Shown here one piece after another: positions 1-8,386 of a stretch of 64,000 nt of DNA; the stretch's first letter is position 1; every line of letters begins with the position of its first letter. Both the position numbers and the translations under genes were made by a program. The stretch is taken from assembly GCF_028728065.1 (NCBI RefSeq), contig NZ_CP117812.1, positions 1-64,000 of the forward strand, written 5' to 3'. The notes under the pieces were generated by a model. That model saw only the letters and a list, made by a program, of their open reading frames with translations. It searched no databases and was not told the origin of the DNA. Source of the stretch: Lentisphaera profundi. Lineage in GTDB: Bacteria > Verrucomicrobiota > Lentisphaeria > Lentisphaerales > Lentisphaeraceae.

Positions 1-33
1 AAAGTCGATGTCCTTTGGGAGATCGACTTTTTT
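1..33 (+). terminator. Rho-independent terminator of an upstream gene
   Basis: A 9-bp stem (AAAGTCGAT pairing with ATCGACTTT) encloses a loop that can itself pair weakly, and is followed by a run of T. It most likely ends a + strand gene lying before the window, so transcription of the fucose module probably starts afresh between about 60 and 190. No convincing -35/-10 pair stood out there. Confidence 0.65.
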
Positions 34-197
34 AATGCGGTGGTTAACATTTTACGTCTTTCGAATCGGACTTGAAATACCTTATGGACTATCGCTATCC
101 GGATAATTAATGTATAGATTTCGATCTTTTTTATTTGGAAGTTTGAATGAGAAATAAGCTTATCTTAAGTAAAATTTGATAACTAGGATAATAAATT

Positions 198-1460
198 ATG
201 TCTCAAACCATTACAAAAATCACCACTCATGATACTCGTTTCCCACTCGGTCCTGGAGCAGGCAGTGATGCAGTACACATCGATGCAGTCTATTCCTATG
301 CGGTATGCCAACTGCATACAGAAGGTAAAACTAAAGGTATAGGGCTTGCTTTCACCGTGGGAGCCGGTAATGAACTGGTTTGCCAAGCAATTGAGTTTTT
401 GGCCAAAGAATTAGTAGGTCGTGACCTCGATGAGCTGATGGCGGAATTCGGAGAAGTTCAGCGAAAAATGTCTAATCACACTCAGTATCGTTGGGTGGGG
501 CCCCATAAGGGAGTGGTACAACTGGCATTGGCAGCGATTACTAATGCCTGTTTTGATCTCTGGGCGAAAGAGCGCGGCGTACCGCTTTGGAAGCTCTTAT
601 TAGATCTCAATACAGAAGATACCATTGCTTTACTCGACTTTTCTTATATAGAAGATGCGCTCACAAAAGATGAAGCTCGAGCCATTCTCAATAGTCACGC
701 AATAGACCGTCATAAACGTGAAAGTATTTTGACGGAGAATTATCAAGGCTATGATACCTCAATTGGTTGGTTCAATTATAGTGATCAAAAAGTTCGCGAT
801 AACATAAAAAAGAGTATGGATGCGGGTTTCACGTCAATGAAGCTCAAAGTTGGCTCACCTGATCACGAGCGTGATTTGCGTCGTGCCTTTATGGTCCGAG
901 AATGTGCGGGTGATAACGCCACGGTGATGCTCGATTGTAATCAGCAGTGGCAGATGCAAGAGTCCATTGAGTTTATGATGAAAGCCAAGGGCATGAATCC
1001 TTACTGGATTGAAGAGCCGACACATCCAGATGACATTTTGGGTCATCAAACTTTAGCGCGTGCGATCTCACCGATCAAAATTGCCTGTGGTGAACACGTA
1101 CCAAATCGAATTATCTTCAAAAATTATCTTCAATCAAACGCCATGCATTTCAATCAGGTAGATGCAGTGCGAGTTGGCGGTATTTCAGAATTTTTAGTCA
1201 TTTCGCTTATGAGCCGTAAGTTTAATATCCCCGTTGTTCCACATGTGGGCGACATGGGGCAGATTCATCAGCATTTGGTTTTATTCAATCATATTGCAAT
1301 GGGCCATGAAGCGCTCTTCCTCGAGCATATTCCACACTTGCAACAGCATTTCGTTAATCCGTGTCAGATTGTTGATGGCCGTTATATCACTCCTCAAGAT
1401 ATCGGCGCTAGTAGCGATCTAAAATGTCTTCAAAATCAAACTATTTGCGAAGTGAACTAA
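198..1460 (+). CDS. L-fuconate dehydratase-like enolase-superfamily enzyme
   Basis: This 420-residue protein is a mandelate-racemase-type member of the enolase superfamily. Seen directly: the KLK motif (K215, K217), metal ligands at D246 (MLDCNQQW), E272 (WIEEPT) and E299 (CGEHV), and a catalytic histidine at H349 (VPHVGD). The spacing of these residues matches the L-fuconate dehydratase (FucD) subgroup almost residue for residue. FucD dehydrates L-fuconate to 2-keto-3-deoxy-L-fuconate in the non-phosphorylative fucose pathway, in the cytoplasm. The ATG follows an AGGA box at 186-189. It is one base from the symporter gene and upstream of a mutarotase and two sulfatases, which fits breakdown of sulfated fucose polymers. 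The exact acid sugar (fuconate, or a galactonate/arabinonate analogue) is inferred. Fucose dehydrogenase and lactonase genes are not in the window. Confidence 0.88.
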   Translation: MSQTITKITTHDTRFPLGPGAGSDAVHIDAVYSYAVCQLHTEGKTKGIGLAFTVGAGNELVCQAIEFLAKELVGRDLDELMAEFGEVQRKMSNHTQYRWVGPHKGVVQLALAAITNACFDLWAKERGVPLWKLLLDLNTEDTIALLDFSYIEDALTKDEARAILNSHAIDRHKRESILTENYQGYDTSIGWFNYSDQKVRDNIKKSMDAGFTSMKLKVGSPDHERDLRRAFMVRECAGDNATVMLDCNQQWQMQESIEFMMKAKGMNPYWIEEPTHPDDILGHQTLARAISPIKIACGEHVPNRIIFKNYLQSNAMHFNQVDAVRVGGISEFLVISLMSRKFNIPVVPHVGDMGQIHQHLVLFNHIAMGHEALFLEHIPHLQQHFVNPCQIVDGRYITPQDIGASSDLKCLQNQTICEVN

Positions 1461-1461
1461 A

Positions 1462-3135
1462 ATGGATAAAGCAATCGAAATCAACCCCAATTCCGAAGCT
1501 GTAAATAGCATTGGTGGCATTGATATAAGCATCATCATTCTCTATGTTATTGGGATTATTGCCGTTGGTTGTTGGGCAGGTATGCGCAATAAGAATAAAG
1601 AGGAATCTGCGAAGGATTATTTCCTTGCGGGGGGAACGCTCAAATGGCCCGCAATTGGTCTTGCGCTCTTCGCAACCAATATCTCAACAGTGCATTTAGT
1701 ATCCTTGGCGGAGGCAGGTTTCACTTCTGGCTTACTCAATGGTAACTATGAATGGATGGCCGTATTTACCTTGATTATTCTAGGTGTCTTTTTTGCCCCT
1801 TTTTATATTCGTTCGAAAGTAACGACTTTACCTGATTTTCTTGAAAAGCGTTACTCGCGTTCTAGCCGTGACTGGTTAGCCGTGATGTCAGTGGTATCTG
1901 CCGTGACGATTCATATTTCTTTTGCTTTGTTTACGGGAGCCCTCGTACTCAAAGGAATGTTTGGCTTTCCGATGTTATACAGTGTGATCGGGGTCTCGAT
2001 TCTCACAGGTATTTATACGGTTGTGGGTGGTTTGAAAGCGGTGGTAGTCACCGAATCAATTCAAACAATTGTACTGCTTCTCGGTGCTTGTGCAGTGACT
2101 TATTTCTGCTGGGATAAAGTCGGCGGTTGGGATGAAATGGTAGCCAACATTAAACCTGAGCAATTGAGCATGTTAAAGACTGAGGGTGATAGCCCTTGGT
2201 ATGCCTTCTTCTTGGGCTTTCCCGTCTTAGGGATTTGGTATTGGTGTGCGGATCAAACGATTGTACAACGTGTTCTGGGTGCGAAGGATGAGAACCATGC
2301 ACGAGTGGGTGCCATTTTTGCTGGATTCATTAAAATTTTACCAGTGTTTATTTTTATTCTTCCCGGCCTGATGTTTTACGCGATGATTCAACAAGGCACG
2401 ATTGCGGAGTCCGCAATGCCGACCAAGATGGTCGATGGCAAATCTGTCATCGATGCAGGGCAAACTTATGCGGTAATGATTCGCGAGCTTCTTCCTGTAG
2501 GATTAAAAGGCGTCGTTGCCGCCGCTTTATTATCAGCACTTATGAGTACGGTTTCAGGAGCTTTAAACTCTATTTCAACACTTGTGAGTTATGATATTTA
2601 TAAACGCTTTAATCCGGAAGTCAGTGATCGTAGTTTAGTGACAGTAGGGCGTATCGCTTGTGTTTTAGCCACTCTTATATCTATCGTGATTTCACTACAG
2701 TTGGATAGATTTGGTAGTATTATTGAAGGTCTTAATACACTGATTGGTTACATCGCTGCTCCTATTACTGCAGTGTTTGTGACGGGAGTCTTCTGGGGAA
2801 AAGCTTCCGCTAAATCAGCTACAACTACACTGGCCTTTGGCTTTGTGGTTTCATTATTCTTGATGATCTTCAGCTTCACGGGAACAACGATTCCAGTTTG
2901 GAGTGATATACCCTTCCTAATGCAGGCCTTTTATCTATGGGTGTTCTATACAATTATTATCATTGTGATGTCGACCATTCAGCCGCATGTTCACACCGAA
3001 GAGAGTAAAAAACTTTACTGGAAAACGCCCTTTGAAGCCCTTCAAGGAGAAGCCTGGAAAGGCATTGGCAATTATAAATTCCTCAGTGGCCTCTTATGTA
3101 CTATTATGGCTATTTTGTATTATAACTTTCGATAA
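1462..3135 (+). CDS. sodium:solute symporter (SSS family), probable sugar transporter
   Basis: This 557-residue, very hydrophobic protein has the look of an SGLT-type sodium/solute symporter with roughly 13-14 membrane segments. Seen: an N-terminal ...AKDYFLAGGTLKWPAIGLALFATNIS-type region typical of SSS proteins (shown here only in outline), the GGLKAVVVTESIQ stretch, and a central segment with YWCADQTIVQRVLGAKD, a hallmark of sugar-type SSS members. The length is typical. The gene starts 1 nt after the stop of the FucD-like gene and is followed 18 nt later by a mutarotase-like gene, so it probably imports the monosaccharide (L-fucose or a related sugar) released outside the cytoplasm. The substrate is an inference from context only. 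Confidence 0.88.
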   Translation: MDKAIEINPNSEAVNSIGGIDISIIILYVIGIIAVGCWAGMRNKNKEESAKDYFLAGGTLKWPAIGLALFATNISTVHLVSLAEAGFTSGLLNGNYEWMAVFTLIILGVFFAPFYIRSKVTTLPDFLEKRYSRSSRDWLAVMSVVSAVTIHISFALFTGALVLKGMFGFPMLYSVIGVSILTGIYTVVGGLKAVVVTESIQTIVLLLGACAVTYFCWDKVGGWDEMVANIKPEQLSMLKTEGDSPWYAFFLGFPVLGIWYWCADQTIVQRVLGAKDENHARVGAIFAGFIKILPVFIFILPGLMFYAMIQQGTIAESAMPTKMVDGKSVIDAGQTYAVMIRELLPVGLKGVVAAALLSALMSTVSGALNSISTLVSYDIYKRFNPEVSDRSLVTVGRIACVLATLISIVISLQLDRFGSIIEGLNTLIGYIAAPITAVFVTGVFWGKASAKSATTTLAFGFVVSLFLMIFSFTGTTIPVWSDIPFLMQAFYLWVFYTIIIIVMSTIQPHVHTEESKKLYWKTPFEALQGEAWKGIGNYKFLSGLLCTIMAILYYNFR

Positions 3136-3153
3136 AGGTAAACTGGATTTATT

Positions 3154-3642
3154 ATGAAAAAAATGATTACTTCAGCCTTTGCACTAGCCGCCTTAGCGTC
3201 TTGTAGCTCACAAAAACCTTCTGCTTCAGAAAACACCGAGCCGACTAAGGTGGCGGCTATCTATGGTGCCACTAACCCCAAAGTGAGTGAAGATACTCAA
3301 TGCATCCGCTACTTTGGCTCAGTGGTAGAACTCAAAGGGGAGAAAGAAAAGCTCTATCGAGAACTTCATGCGGATGTTTGGGCTGAAGTCATTGCGGCGA
3401 TCGCAAAAGCCAATATTCGTAATTATCACATTTATCTGACTGAACTCCAGGGCAAAAAGTATCTCTTTAGTTACTTCGAGTATCATGGTAAAGATATGGA
3501 TAAAGACTTTGAAAGTATGGCAGAGGATAAAACGACTAGAGAAAAATGGTGGCCGATTACTGATGACTGCCAGCAACGTATCCCGGGAACAGCAGAAGAC
3601 TCCCAATGGATGAACCTTGAATCATTAATGCACATAAAATAA
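3154..3642 (+). CDS. lipoprotein with L-rhamnose/fucose mutarotase-like domain
   Basis: A 162-residue protein with a short hydrophobic signal and a lipobox (ALASC, Cys at about residue 17), followed by a Ser-rich linker and a domain of about 105 residues resembling the RhaM/DUF718 mutarotase family: CIRYFGSVVELK at its start, a YREL-H pair, a NYHIYL segment and a KWWPITDDCQ segment near the end. Family members interconvert the alpha and beta forms of 6-deoxy-sugars such as L-rhamnose or L-fucose, and are normally cytoplasmic. The lipobox is therefore odd: this copy should be membrane-anchored outside the cytoplasm, next to the secreted sulfatases. It lies between the symporter and a sulfatase in the same transcript. 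Confidence 0.8.
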   Translation: MKKMITSAFALAALASCSSQKPSASENTEPTKVAAIYGATNPKVSEDTQCIRYFGSVVELKGEKEKLYRELHADVWAEVIAAIAKANIRNYHIYLTELQGKKYLFSYFEYHGKDMDKDFESMAEDKTTREKWWPITDDCQQRIPGTAEDSQWMNLESLMHIK

Positions 3643-3661
3643 TTTTTATAAGGATAGAACT

Positions 3662-5167
3662 ATGAAAAATAAATTTTCAAAATTCACTTTAACGTCACTC
3701 TTGACTCTAAGTAGCAGCGTACTTTTTGCGGAAAGTAAACCCAATGTCATTGTCATCTTAGCGGATGATATGGGGAAAGACTCAGTTTCAGCATTTAATC
3801 CTAATTTGGGTTTTAAAACTCCACGTATAGATTCATTAGTCGGGCAGGGGATGAGCTTTAGCGATGCCCATTCGGGCTCAGCGGTTTGTACTCCCACACG
3901 CTATGGATTACTGACGGGACGTTATTCCTGGCGTTCGCGTCTCAAGAGCTATATCGTCCCTATATGGGATGGAGCGCTTATTGAAAAAGGTCGCATGACG
4001 ATTGGCTCCATGCTTCAAAAAGAAGGTTATCATACATCCTGTATTGGCAAGTGGCATTTGGGAATGGATTGGACTTTCAAAGCCTCCGCAATGATTCCTC
4101 TTGGCAACAGAAAAGCTTTAAAAAAGCTTGCGGTTCAAGGCATTGACTGGACTCAGCCGATCAAAAATGGACCCAATGATCGCGGTTTTGATTATCATTT
4201 TGGGGATGACACAATCAACTGGCCACCCTTTGCCTTCATTGAGAATGACCGAATTATTGGAACACCAGATCCTAAGACTTTTAAAACAAACGATGAAAAT
4301 TGGGCCGAGAATAAAGTTCTTCCGACCATTACCGCCAAAGCAGTCGACTATATCACGACACAAGCCAAAAGTGATAAGCCTTTCTTCCTTTACTTTCCCA
4401 TGACTTCTCCGCATAGCCCAATTGCTCCTGCAGAAGGCTTCCTCGGTAAGAGTGGCATTTCACCCTATGTTGATTTTGTGATCGAAACTGACCATAGGAT
4501 CGGTCAAATTATTGATGCAGTTGATCAGGCGGGTATCGCCGAAAATACGATTATTATTCTTACTGCGGATAATGGAACTTCGATCACATTCCCAAGCAAA
4601 GATGGTAGCTTGAAGAAAGGAGTGAACTTCAACAATTCTTACCGCGGTGCTAAATCAGATATCTGGGAAGGTGGACATAATGTGCCTTTCATCGTGCGCT
4701 GGCCTAAGGAAATCAAAGCTGGTTCAAGTAACCAAACTCCGATCTGCTTAACCGATATCATGGCAACTATTGCAGATATTAACGCTATCGAAGTGCCTGT
4801 AAATGCGGCAGAAGATAGTGTCAGTATACTTCCGGCACTGCAAGGCAAAACACTTGATCGAGGTGCAATCATTAATCACTCAATTTCAGGAAAATTTGCC
4901 ATCCGAAAAGGAAAGTGGAAACTCGCTTTTTGTTCCGGCTCAGGCGGTTGGTCTTTAAAGGATAATGAAGCCACAAAGCAAGGTCTTCCAGACGTGCAGC
5001 TCTATAACCTTGAACAAGATCCCAAAGAAACGACAAACCTAATAAATCAAAACCCCGAGCTCGTCAAAGAACTCACCAAGCAGCTTCACAGCATGATTTC
5101 TAAAGGACGTACGACTCCTGGTGCAGATCAATCAAACGTTGGTGAAACGTGGCTGCCTGAACTTTAA
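3662..5167 (+). CDS. secreted formylglycine-dependent sulfatase (S1 family)
   Basis: This 501-residue protein has an N-terminal signal peptide (cleavage probably after VLFA, about residue 21) and the alkaline-phosphatase-like sulfatase fold. Seen: PNVIVILADDMG at the start of the mature protein (metal-binding Asp pair) and the CxPxR core as C76-TPTR, where the Cys is oxidised to formylglycine by an anaerobic or FGE-type maturase. It is followed by LLTGRYSWRSR, a GKWHLG motif, and TADNGT in the second half. Sulfatases of this kind remove sulfate esters from polysaccharides in the periplasm or outside. With FucD, symporter and mutarotase upstream, a sulfated fucan is the likely target, though the exact linkage cannot be read from sequence. 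The RBS is AAGGA 7-8 nt upstream of the ATG. Confidence 0.93.
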   Translation: MKNKFSKFTLTSLLTLSSSVLFAESKPNVIVILADDMGKDSVSAFNPNLGFKTPRIDSLVGQGMSFSDAHSGSAVCTPTRYGLLTGRYSWRSRLKSYIVPIWDGALIEKGRMTIGSMLQKEGYHTSCIGKWHLGMDWTFKASAMIPLGNRKALKKLAVQGIDWTQPIKNGPNDRGFDYHFGDDTINWPPFAFIENDRIIGTPDPKTFKTNDENWAENKVLPTITAKAVDYITTQAKSDKPFFLYFPMTSPHSPIAPAEGFLGKSGISPYVDFVIETDHRIGQIIDAVDQAGIAENTIIILTADNGTSITFPSKDGSLKKGVNFNNSYRGAKSDIWEGGHNVPFIVRWPKEIKAGSSNQTPICLTDIMATIADINAIEVPVNAAEDSVSILPALQGKTLDRGAIINHSISGKFAIRKGKWKLAFCSGSGGWSLKDNEATKQGLPDVQLYNLEQDPKETTNLINQNPELVKELTKQLHSMISKGRTTPGADQSNVGETWLPEL

Positions 5168-5232
5168 GAGAATCTACGGTGAGATTGTTTAATATTAAGC
5201 GCAGACACGAAGTGACTAGCGTTGGGATTCTT

Positions 5233-5280
5233 AAGGGTGCTTCGCATCCTTGAGTAGTGTGAGGGACGAGTCCCTCACAC
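5233..5280. repeat. double intergenic hairpin, repeat-like element
   Basis: Two adjacent inverted repeats lie in the 181-bp gap between the sulfatase genes. The first (5233-5251) has 8-bp arms with one G-T wobble around TTC. The second (5257-5280) is a perfect 10-bp stem, GTGTGAGGGA with TCCCTCACAC, around CGAG. Neither is followed by a clean T-run, so simple termination is doubtful. The GC-rich, modular look resembles dispersed REP-type palindromes, or an RNA-processing site that sets relative expression of the two sulfatases. Confidence 0.5.
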
Positions 5281-5348
5281 TCCCACGAAGGACTTGCCAG
5301 CCCTTCACCCGGCAATATATTATATAATCTACCTAAATGAGAAGTGCC

Positions 5349-7154
5349 ATGAAAAAAATAGTTTTATTAAGCCTTTTATTCATGCCCTGTTTAATTCAGG
5401 CCAAGCAGCCTAATGTCATTATAATTATTACTGACGATCACGGGTATGGTGATATTGCCGCACACGGTAATCCAGTCATTAAAACGCCGGGATTAGACAA
5501 ACTGCACTCTGAATCTTTACGTTTCACCAATTTTCATGTGGACCCAACTTGTGCTCCGACTCGTGGAGCCCTGATGTCGGGGAAATATTCACACCGTGCT
5601 AGAGTCTGGCACACTATCCTCGGAGGGAATAGCATGCGTGCTGGCCAGACTATTATGCCGGAGCTGTTTAAGAACTCTGGATATAATACAGTCATGTTTG
5701 GCAAGTGGCATCTTGGTGCTAATTATCCATATCGGCCTATAGATCGTGGTTTTGATGAATGGCTTGGTTCCGGCAATGGCGGAACGGGAACAACTGATGA
5801 TTACTTCACAAATGATCGTGTAAATGATCACTACCTACATAATGGTGAGTGGGAATATCACGAAGGTTTTGCGCCGGACGTTTTTTTTGGTGCCGCGCGG
5901 AAATTTATTAAAACTAAGGGTAAAGAAAAGCCTTTTTTCATGTACCTCGCCACTTATGTTCCGCATGGACCTTATACACTTCCAGATCAAGATCTTACTA
6001 CTGCCTATCAACAAGAACTGACTGAAAAATTCGGTGAAATCCAGGCTAAGAAAATTGCCTACTACTACGCCAGTATTGGAGTTGTTGACAAGAATGTAGG
6101 CCTCTTACGTCAAACGTTAAAAGAAGAAGGACTCGATAAAGACACCATTTTAATCTTCATGAGCGATAACGGAGCTACCAGTGGACGAGTAGTCTTCAAT
6201 GCGGGCATGAAAGGAGGCAAGGGATCTGTTTCTGATGGCGGCCACCGTGTTCCCTTTTTCATTCACTGGCCAGCGGGAAATATCCAGCATGGTAGCGATG
6301 TCCCTGCACTCAACGCCCATTTTGATGTCTTGCCTACTTTAGTTGATTTACTTGATCTAGAAGTGCCCAATAAATTGGATATTGATGGACGAAGCTTCAA
6401 AAAACAGCTTTTTACTCCGCAGCTCGAGCTTCCCGCAAGGACCCTTTTTGTAGAAACTCAACGCACAGTTTTACCTGAGAAGTGGTCAAAAACGGTCGCC
6501 ATGACAAAGCGCTGGAGATTAATAGATAATAAAAATCTCTATGATATCAAAGCCGACCCAGGTCAAGAAAAAAACCTTTTTGCTGAATACCCTGAAGTCG
6601 TACAGCAACTTCGGGAGGATTTTGAAAATTACTGGGAACACGTCAGTCCAAATGATCGGGAAGCCACGGTTACGACCATTGGTCATCCAAATGACAAAGA
6701 AACCTTCCTCAGCTCTGAAGACTGGTATGTGAAAGGTGCGGCATGGAATCATGGCACGGCCTCCAGAGGCAGTAAAGTATACGGCCCATGGTTTGTGAAA
6801 GCTCATACAAAAGGGCGCTATCAGTTTGAATTGCGCCGCTGGCCGGAAGAAGTCGATACACCCATCTCCGGAGTACCGATTCTAGATAAATCTGTCGATG
6901 CTTGGGATGAAAAAGGCGCCAAACCTACACTCATTTATTCAGGGGAGAAAAATCCTTTTAAAGCGCTCCCGGTTAAATTTATGAAACTAACAATGGGGAG
7001 TTTAAGCAAAATCATTGCTATTGATGATAAAACAACTCACAGTCTTTTTGAGTTTGAACTAGAGAATCAGCAGTATGAACTTAAAGCCGAGATGCTCGAT
7101 GGCAATAAAAAAGTCATTGCTGGAGCTTATTACGTCTACTGCCGTAAATTATAA
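5349..7154 (+). CDS. secreted formylglycine-dependent sulfatase with C-terminal beta domain
   Basis: A second S1 sulfatase, about 601 residues from the ATG at 5349. An ATG at 5337 is also in frame, but the 5349 start puts the Lys-Lys of the signal peptide directly at the N terminus and has GAGAAG upstream. Seen: signal peptide ending near IQA, PNVIIIITDDHG, the formylglycine core C-APTR (Cys 68 from this start), GKWHLG, and MSDNGA. After about residue 430 there is an additional roughly 150-residue domain rich in aromatic and beta-strand-like segments (YGPWFVKAHTKGRYQFELRR), as found in many planctomycete and Lentisphaera arylsulfatases. It is only distantly similar to the preceding sulfatase, so it probably attacks a different sulfate position or glycan. 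Its separation by a 181-bp hairpin-bearing gap suggests separate regulation. Confidence 0.92.
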   Translation: MKKIVLLSLLFMPCLIQAKQPNVIIIITDDHGYGDIAAHGNPVIKTPGLDKLHSESLRFTNFHVDPTCAPTRGALMSGKYSHRARVWHTILGGNSMRAGQTIMPELFKNSGYNTVMFGKWHLGANYPYRPIDRGFDEWLGSGNGGTGTTDDYFTNDRVNDHYLHNGEWEYHEGFAPDVFFGAARKFIKTKGKEKPFFMYLATYVPHGPYTLPDQDLTTAYQQELTEKFGEIQAKKIAYYYASIGVVDKNVGLLRQTLKEEGLDKDTILIFMSDNGATSGRVVFNAGMKGGKGSVSDGGHRVPFFIHWPAGNIQHGSDVPALNAHFDVLPTLVDLLDLEVPNKLDIDGRSFKKQLFTPQLELPARTLFVETQRTVLPEKWSKTVAMTKRWRLIDNKNLYDIKADPGQEKNLFAEYPEVVQQLREDFENYWEHVSPNDREATVTTIGHPNDKETFLSSEDWYVKGAAWNHGTASRGSKVYGPWFVKAHTKGRYQFELRRWPEEVDTPISGVPILDKSVDAWDEKGAKPTLIYSGEKNPFKALPVKFMKLTMGSLSKIIAIDDKTTHSLFEFELENQQYELKAEMLDGNKKVIAGAYYVYCRKL

Positions 7155-7201
7155 ATCGGTTCTTCGTGAACAAAGCTGATGAAATTTTATTTTCTGGGAG
7201 C

Positions 7202-7218
7202 GCAGGCGGCTCGCCTGC
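7202..7218. repeat. short perfect hairpin after the second sulfatase
   Basis: GCAGGCG, three bases, CGCCTGC form a perfect 7-bp stem 48 nt after the sulfatase stop codon. No T-run follows within 5 nt, so it is either a weak terminator or one of the short GC-rich palindromes scattered in such genomes. Confidence 0.4.
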
Positions 7219-7292
7219 TTTGAGAAGATCAAATAATTACTTTATGTTCCAATAAGTGTGATTGTAAAGTATAAACAACTTAGAGAGTTAAA

Positions 7293-8336
7293 ATGTCCCT
7301 GAATTTCCAGCCACAAATGCCAAAGAAGAAATTCCAGATCATTATTATTGGTGCGGGAGGAATTGTGCGTGACTCGCATTTACCCGCCTATAAAAAAGCG
7401 GGCTTTGAAGTCGCTGGGATCTTTGATCTCAATCAAGAAGCCGCTCAAAAGCTAGCTAATGAATTTGCTATAACACAGGCCTTCACAAGTCTAGAAGCTG
7501 CAATTGAAGCCTCCGATGAAAATACCGTTTGGGATATGGCCTTGCCGGCATCAGTCATTATGAAAGTCCTGGAACAGCTTCCAGATAGTTCCCATCTTTT
7601 GATTCAAAAACCCATGGGTGAAAATATTGAAGAGGCGCAAGTTATTCTCGATTGCGTGAAGCGCAAAAAGATTCAGGGGGGCATCAATTTTCAGTTGCGT
7701 TATGCTCCTCTAGCCATTGGGGCTCGTGATCTCTTAGAACAAGGTGCACTCGGAGATTTACTCGATATGGAAATCAAAGTCACCTGCCATACTCCCTGGG
7801 GACTCTGGGACTTCTTGAAAGGCTTACCGCGTATGGAAATTCTTTATCATAGTATTCATTATGTGGATTTAGTTCGTTCCTTCATGGGTGAACCTAAACG
7901 AATTTTGGCTCACACAGTAGGACATCCTGATACCGAGGGAATTGCCTCGACCCGTACTTGTATCATTATGGAATATGCTAAAAATAAACGAGCCATTATT
8001 AACACCAATCACGATCATAAATTCGGTCCTGAACTGATGGAGAGTTATGTCAAATGGGAAGGGACTCAGGGGGCAATCAAAGCTCAAATCGGAGTTAATA
8101 TGGATTACCCCAAGGGACGTCCAGATTATTTCCGTTACTGCTTACTCTCAGAAAATGATACACCCACTTGGAAAGAAGAAGAACTTCCCGGCACTTGGTT
8201 TCCCGATGCTTTTATCGGTCCCATGGCGGACCTCATGCGTCTTAAGAATGGCGAGATAAACTCGATGCCCACATCATTCGAAGATGCGTTTCAAACAATG
8301 AACTGCGTCGAAAAAGCTTATGGTTCCACCGAATAG
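7293..8336 (+). CDS. Gfo/Idh/MocA family NAD(P)-dependent oxidoreductase
   Basis: A 347-residue cytoplasmic protein. The N-terminal Rossmann fold begins at about residue 13 with IIIIGAGGIVRDSHLPAY, followed by an acidic strand end (GIFDLN). The middle has LIQKPMGENIEEA, the family's EKP-type motif with Gln in place of Glu, where the Lys is the usual catalytic/cofactor-contacting residue. The C-terminal dimer domain carries YHSIHYVDLVRSFMG, with the His residues expected near the active site. These enzymes oxidise or reduce sugars, often opening routes from unusual sugars or splitting glycosides by a redox mechanism. It follows the sulfatases after 138 nt, in the same direction, so a role in processing the released sugar is likely. 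The substrate cannot be assigned. Confidence 0.88.
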   Translation: MSLNFQPQMPKKKFQIIIIGAGGIVRDSHLPAYKKAGFEVAGIFDLNQEAAQKLANEFAITQAFTSLEAAIEASDENTVWDMALPASVIMKVLEQLPDSSHLLIQKPMGENIEEAQVILDCVKRKKIQGGINFQLRYAPLAIGARDLLEQGALGDLLDMEIKVTCHTPWGLWDFLKGLPRMEILYHSIHYVDLVRSFMGEPKRILAHTVGHPDTEGIASTRTCIIMEYAKNKRAIINTNHDHKFGPELMESYVKWEGTQGAIKAQIGVNMDYPKGRPDYFRYCLLSENDTPTWKEEELPGTWFPDAFIGPMADLMRLKNGEINSMPTSFEDAFQTMNCVEKAYGSTE

Positions 8337-8386
8337 ATAATATCGAATTTTCATCAATTTGTGGTGTGTTTTAGAGTGCTTAATCT

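Noticed and set aside
5100-5315. 71-codon minus-strand frame across the sulfatase end and the intergenic hairpins
   Set aside because: It reads through the palindromes and the sulfatase 3' end, so its coding look comes from those elements.
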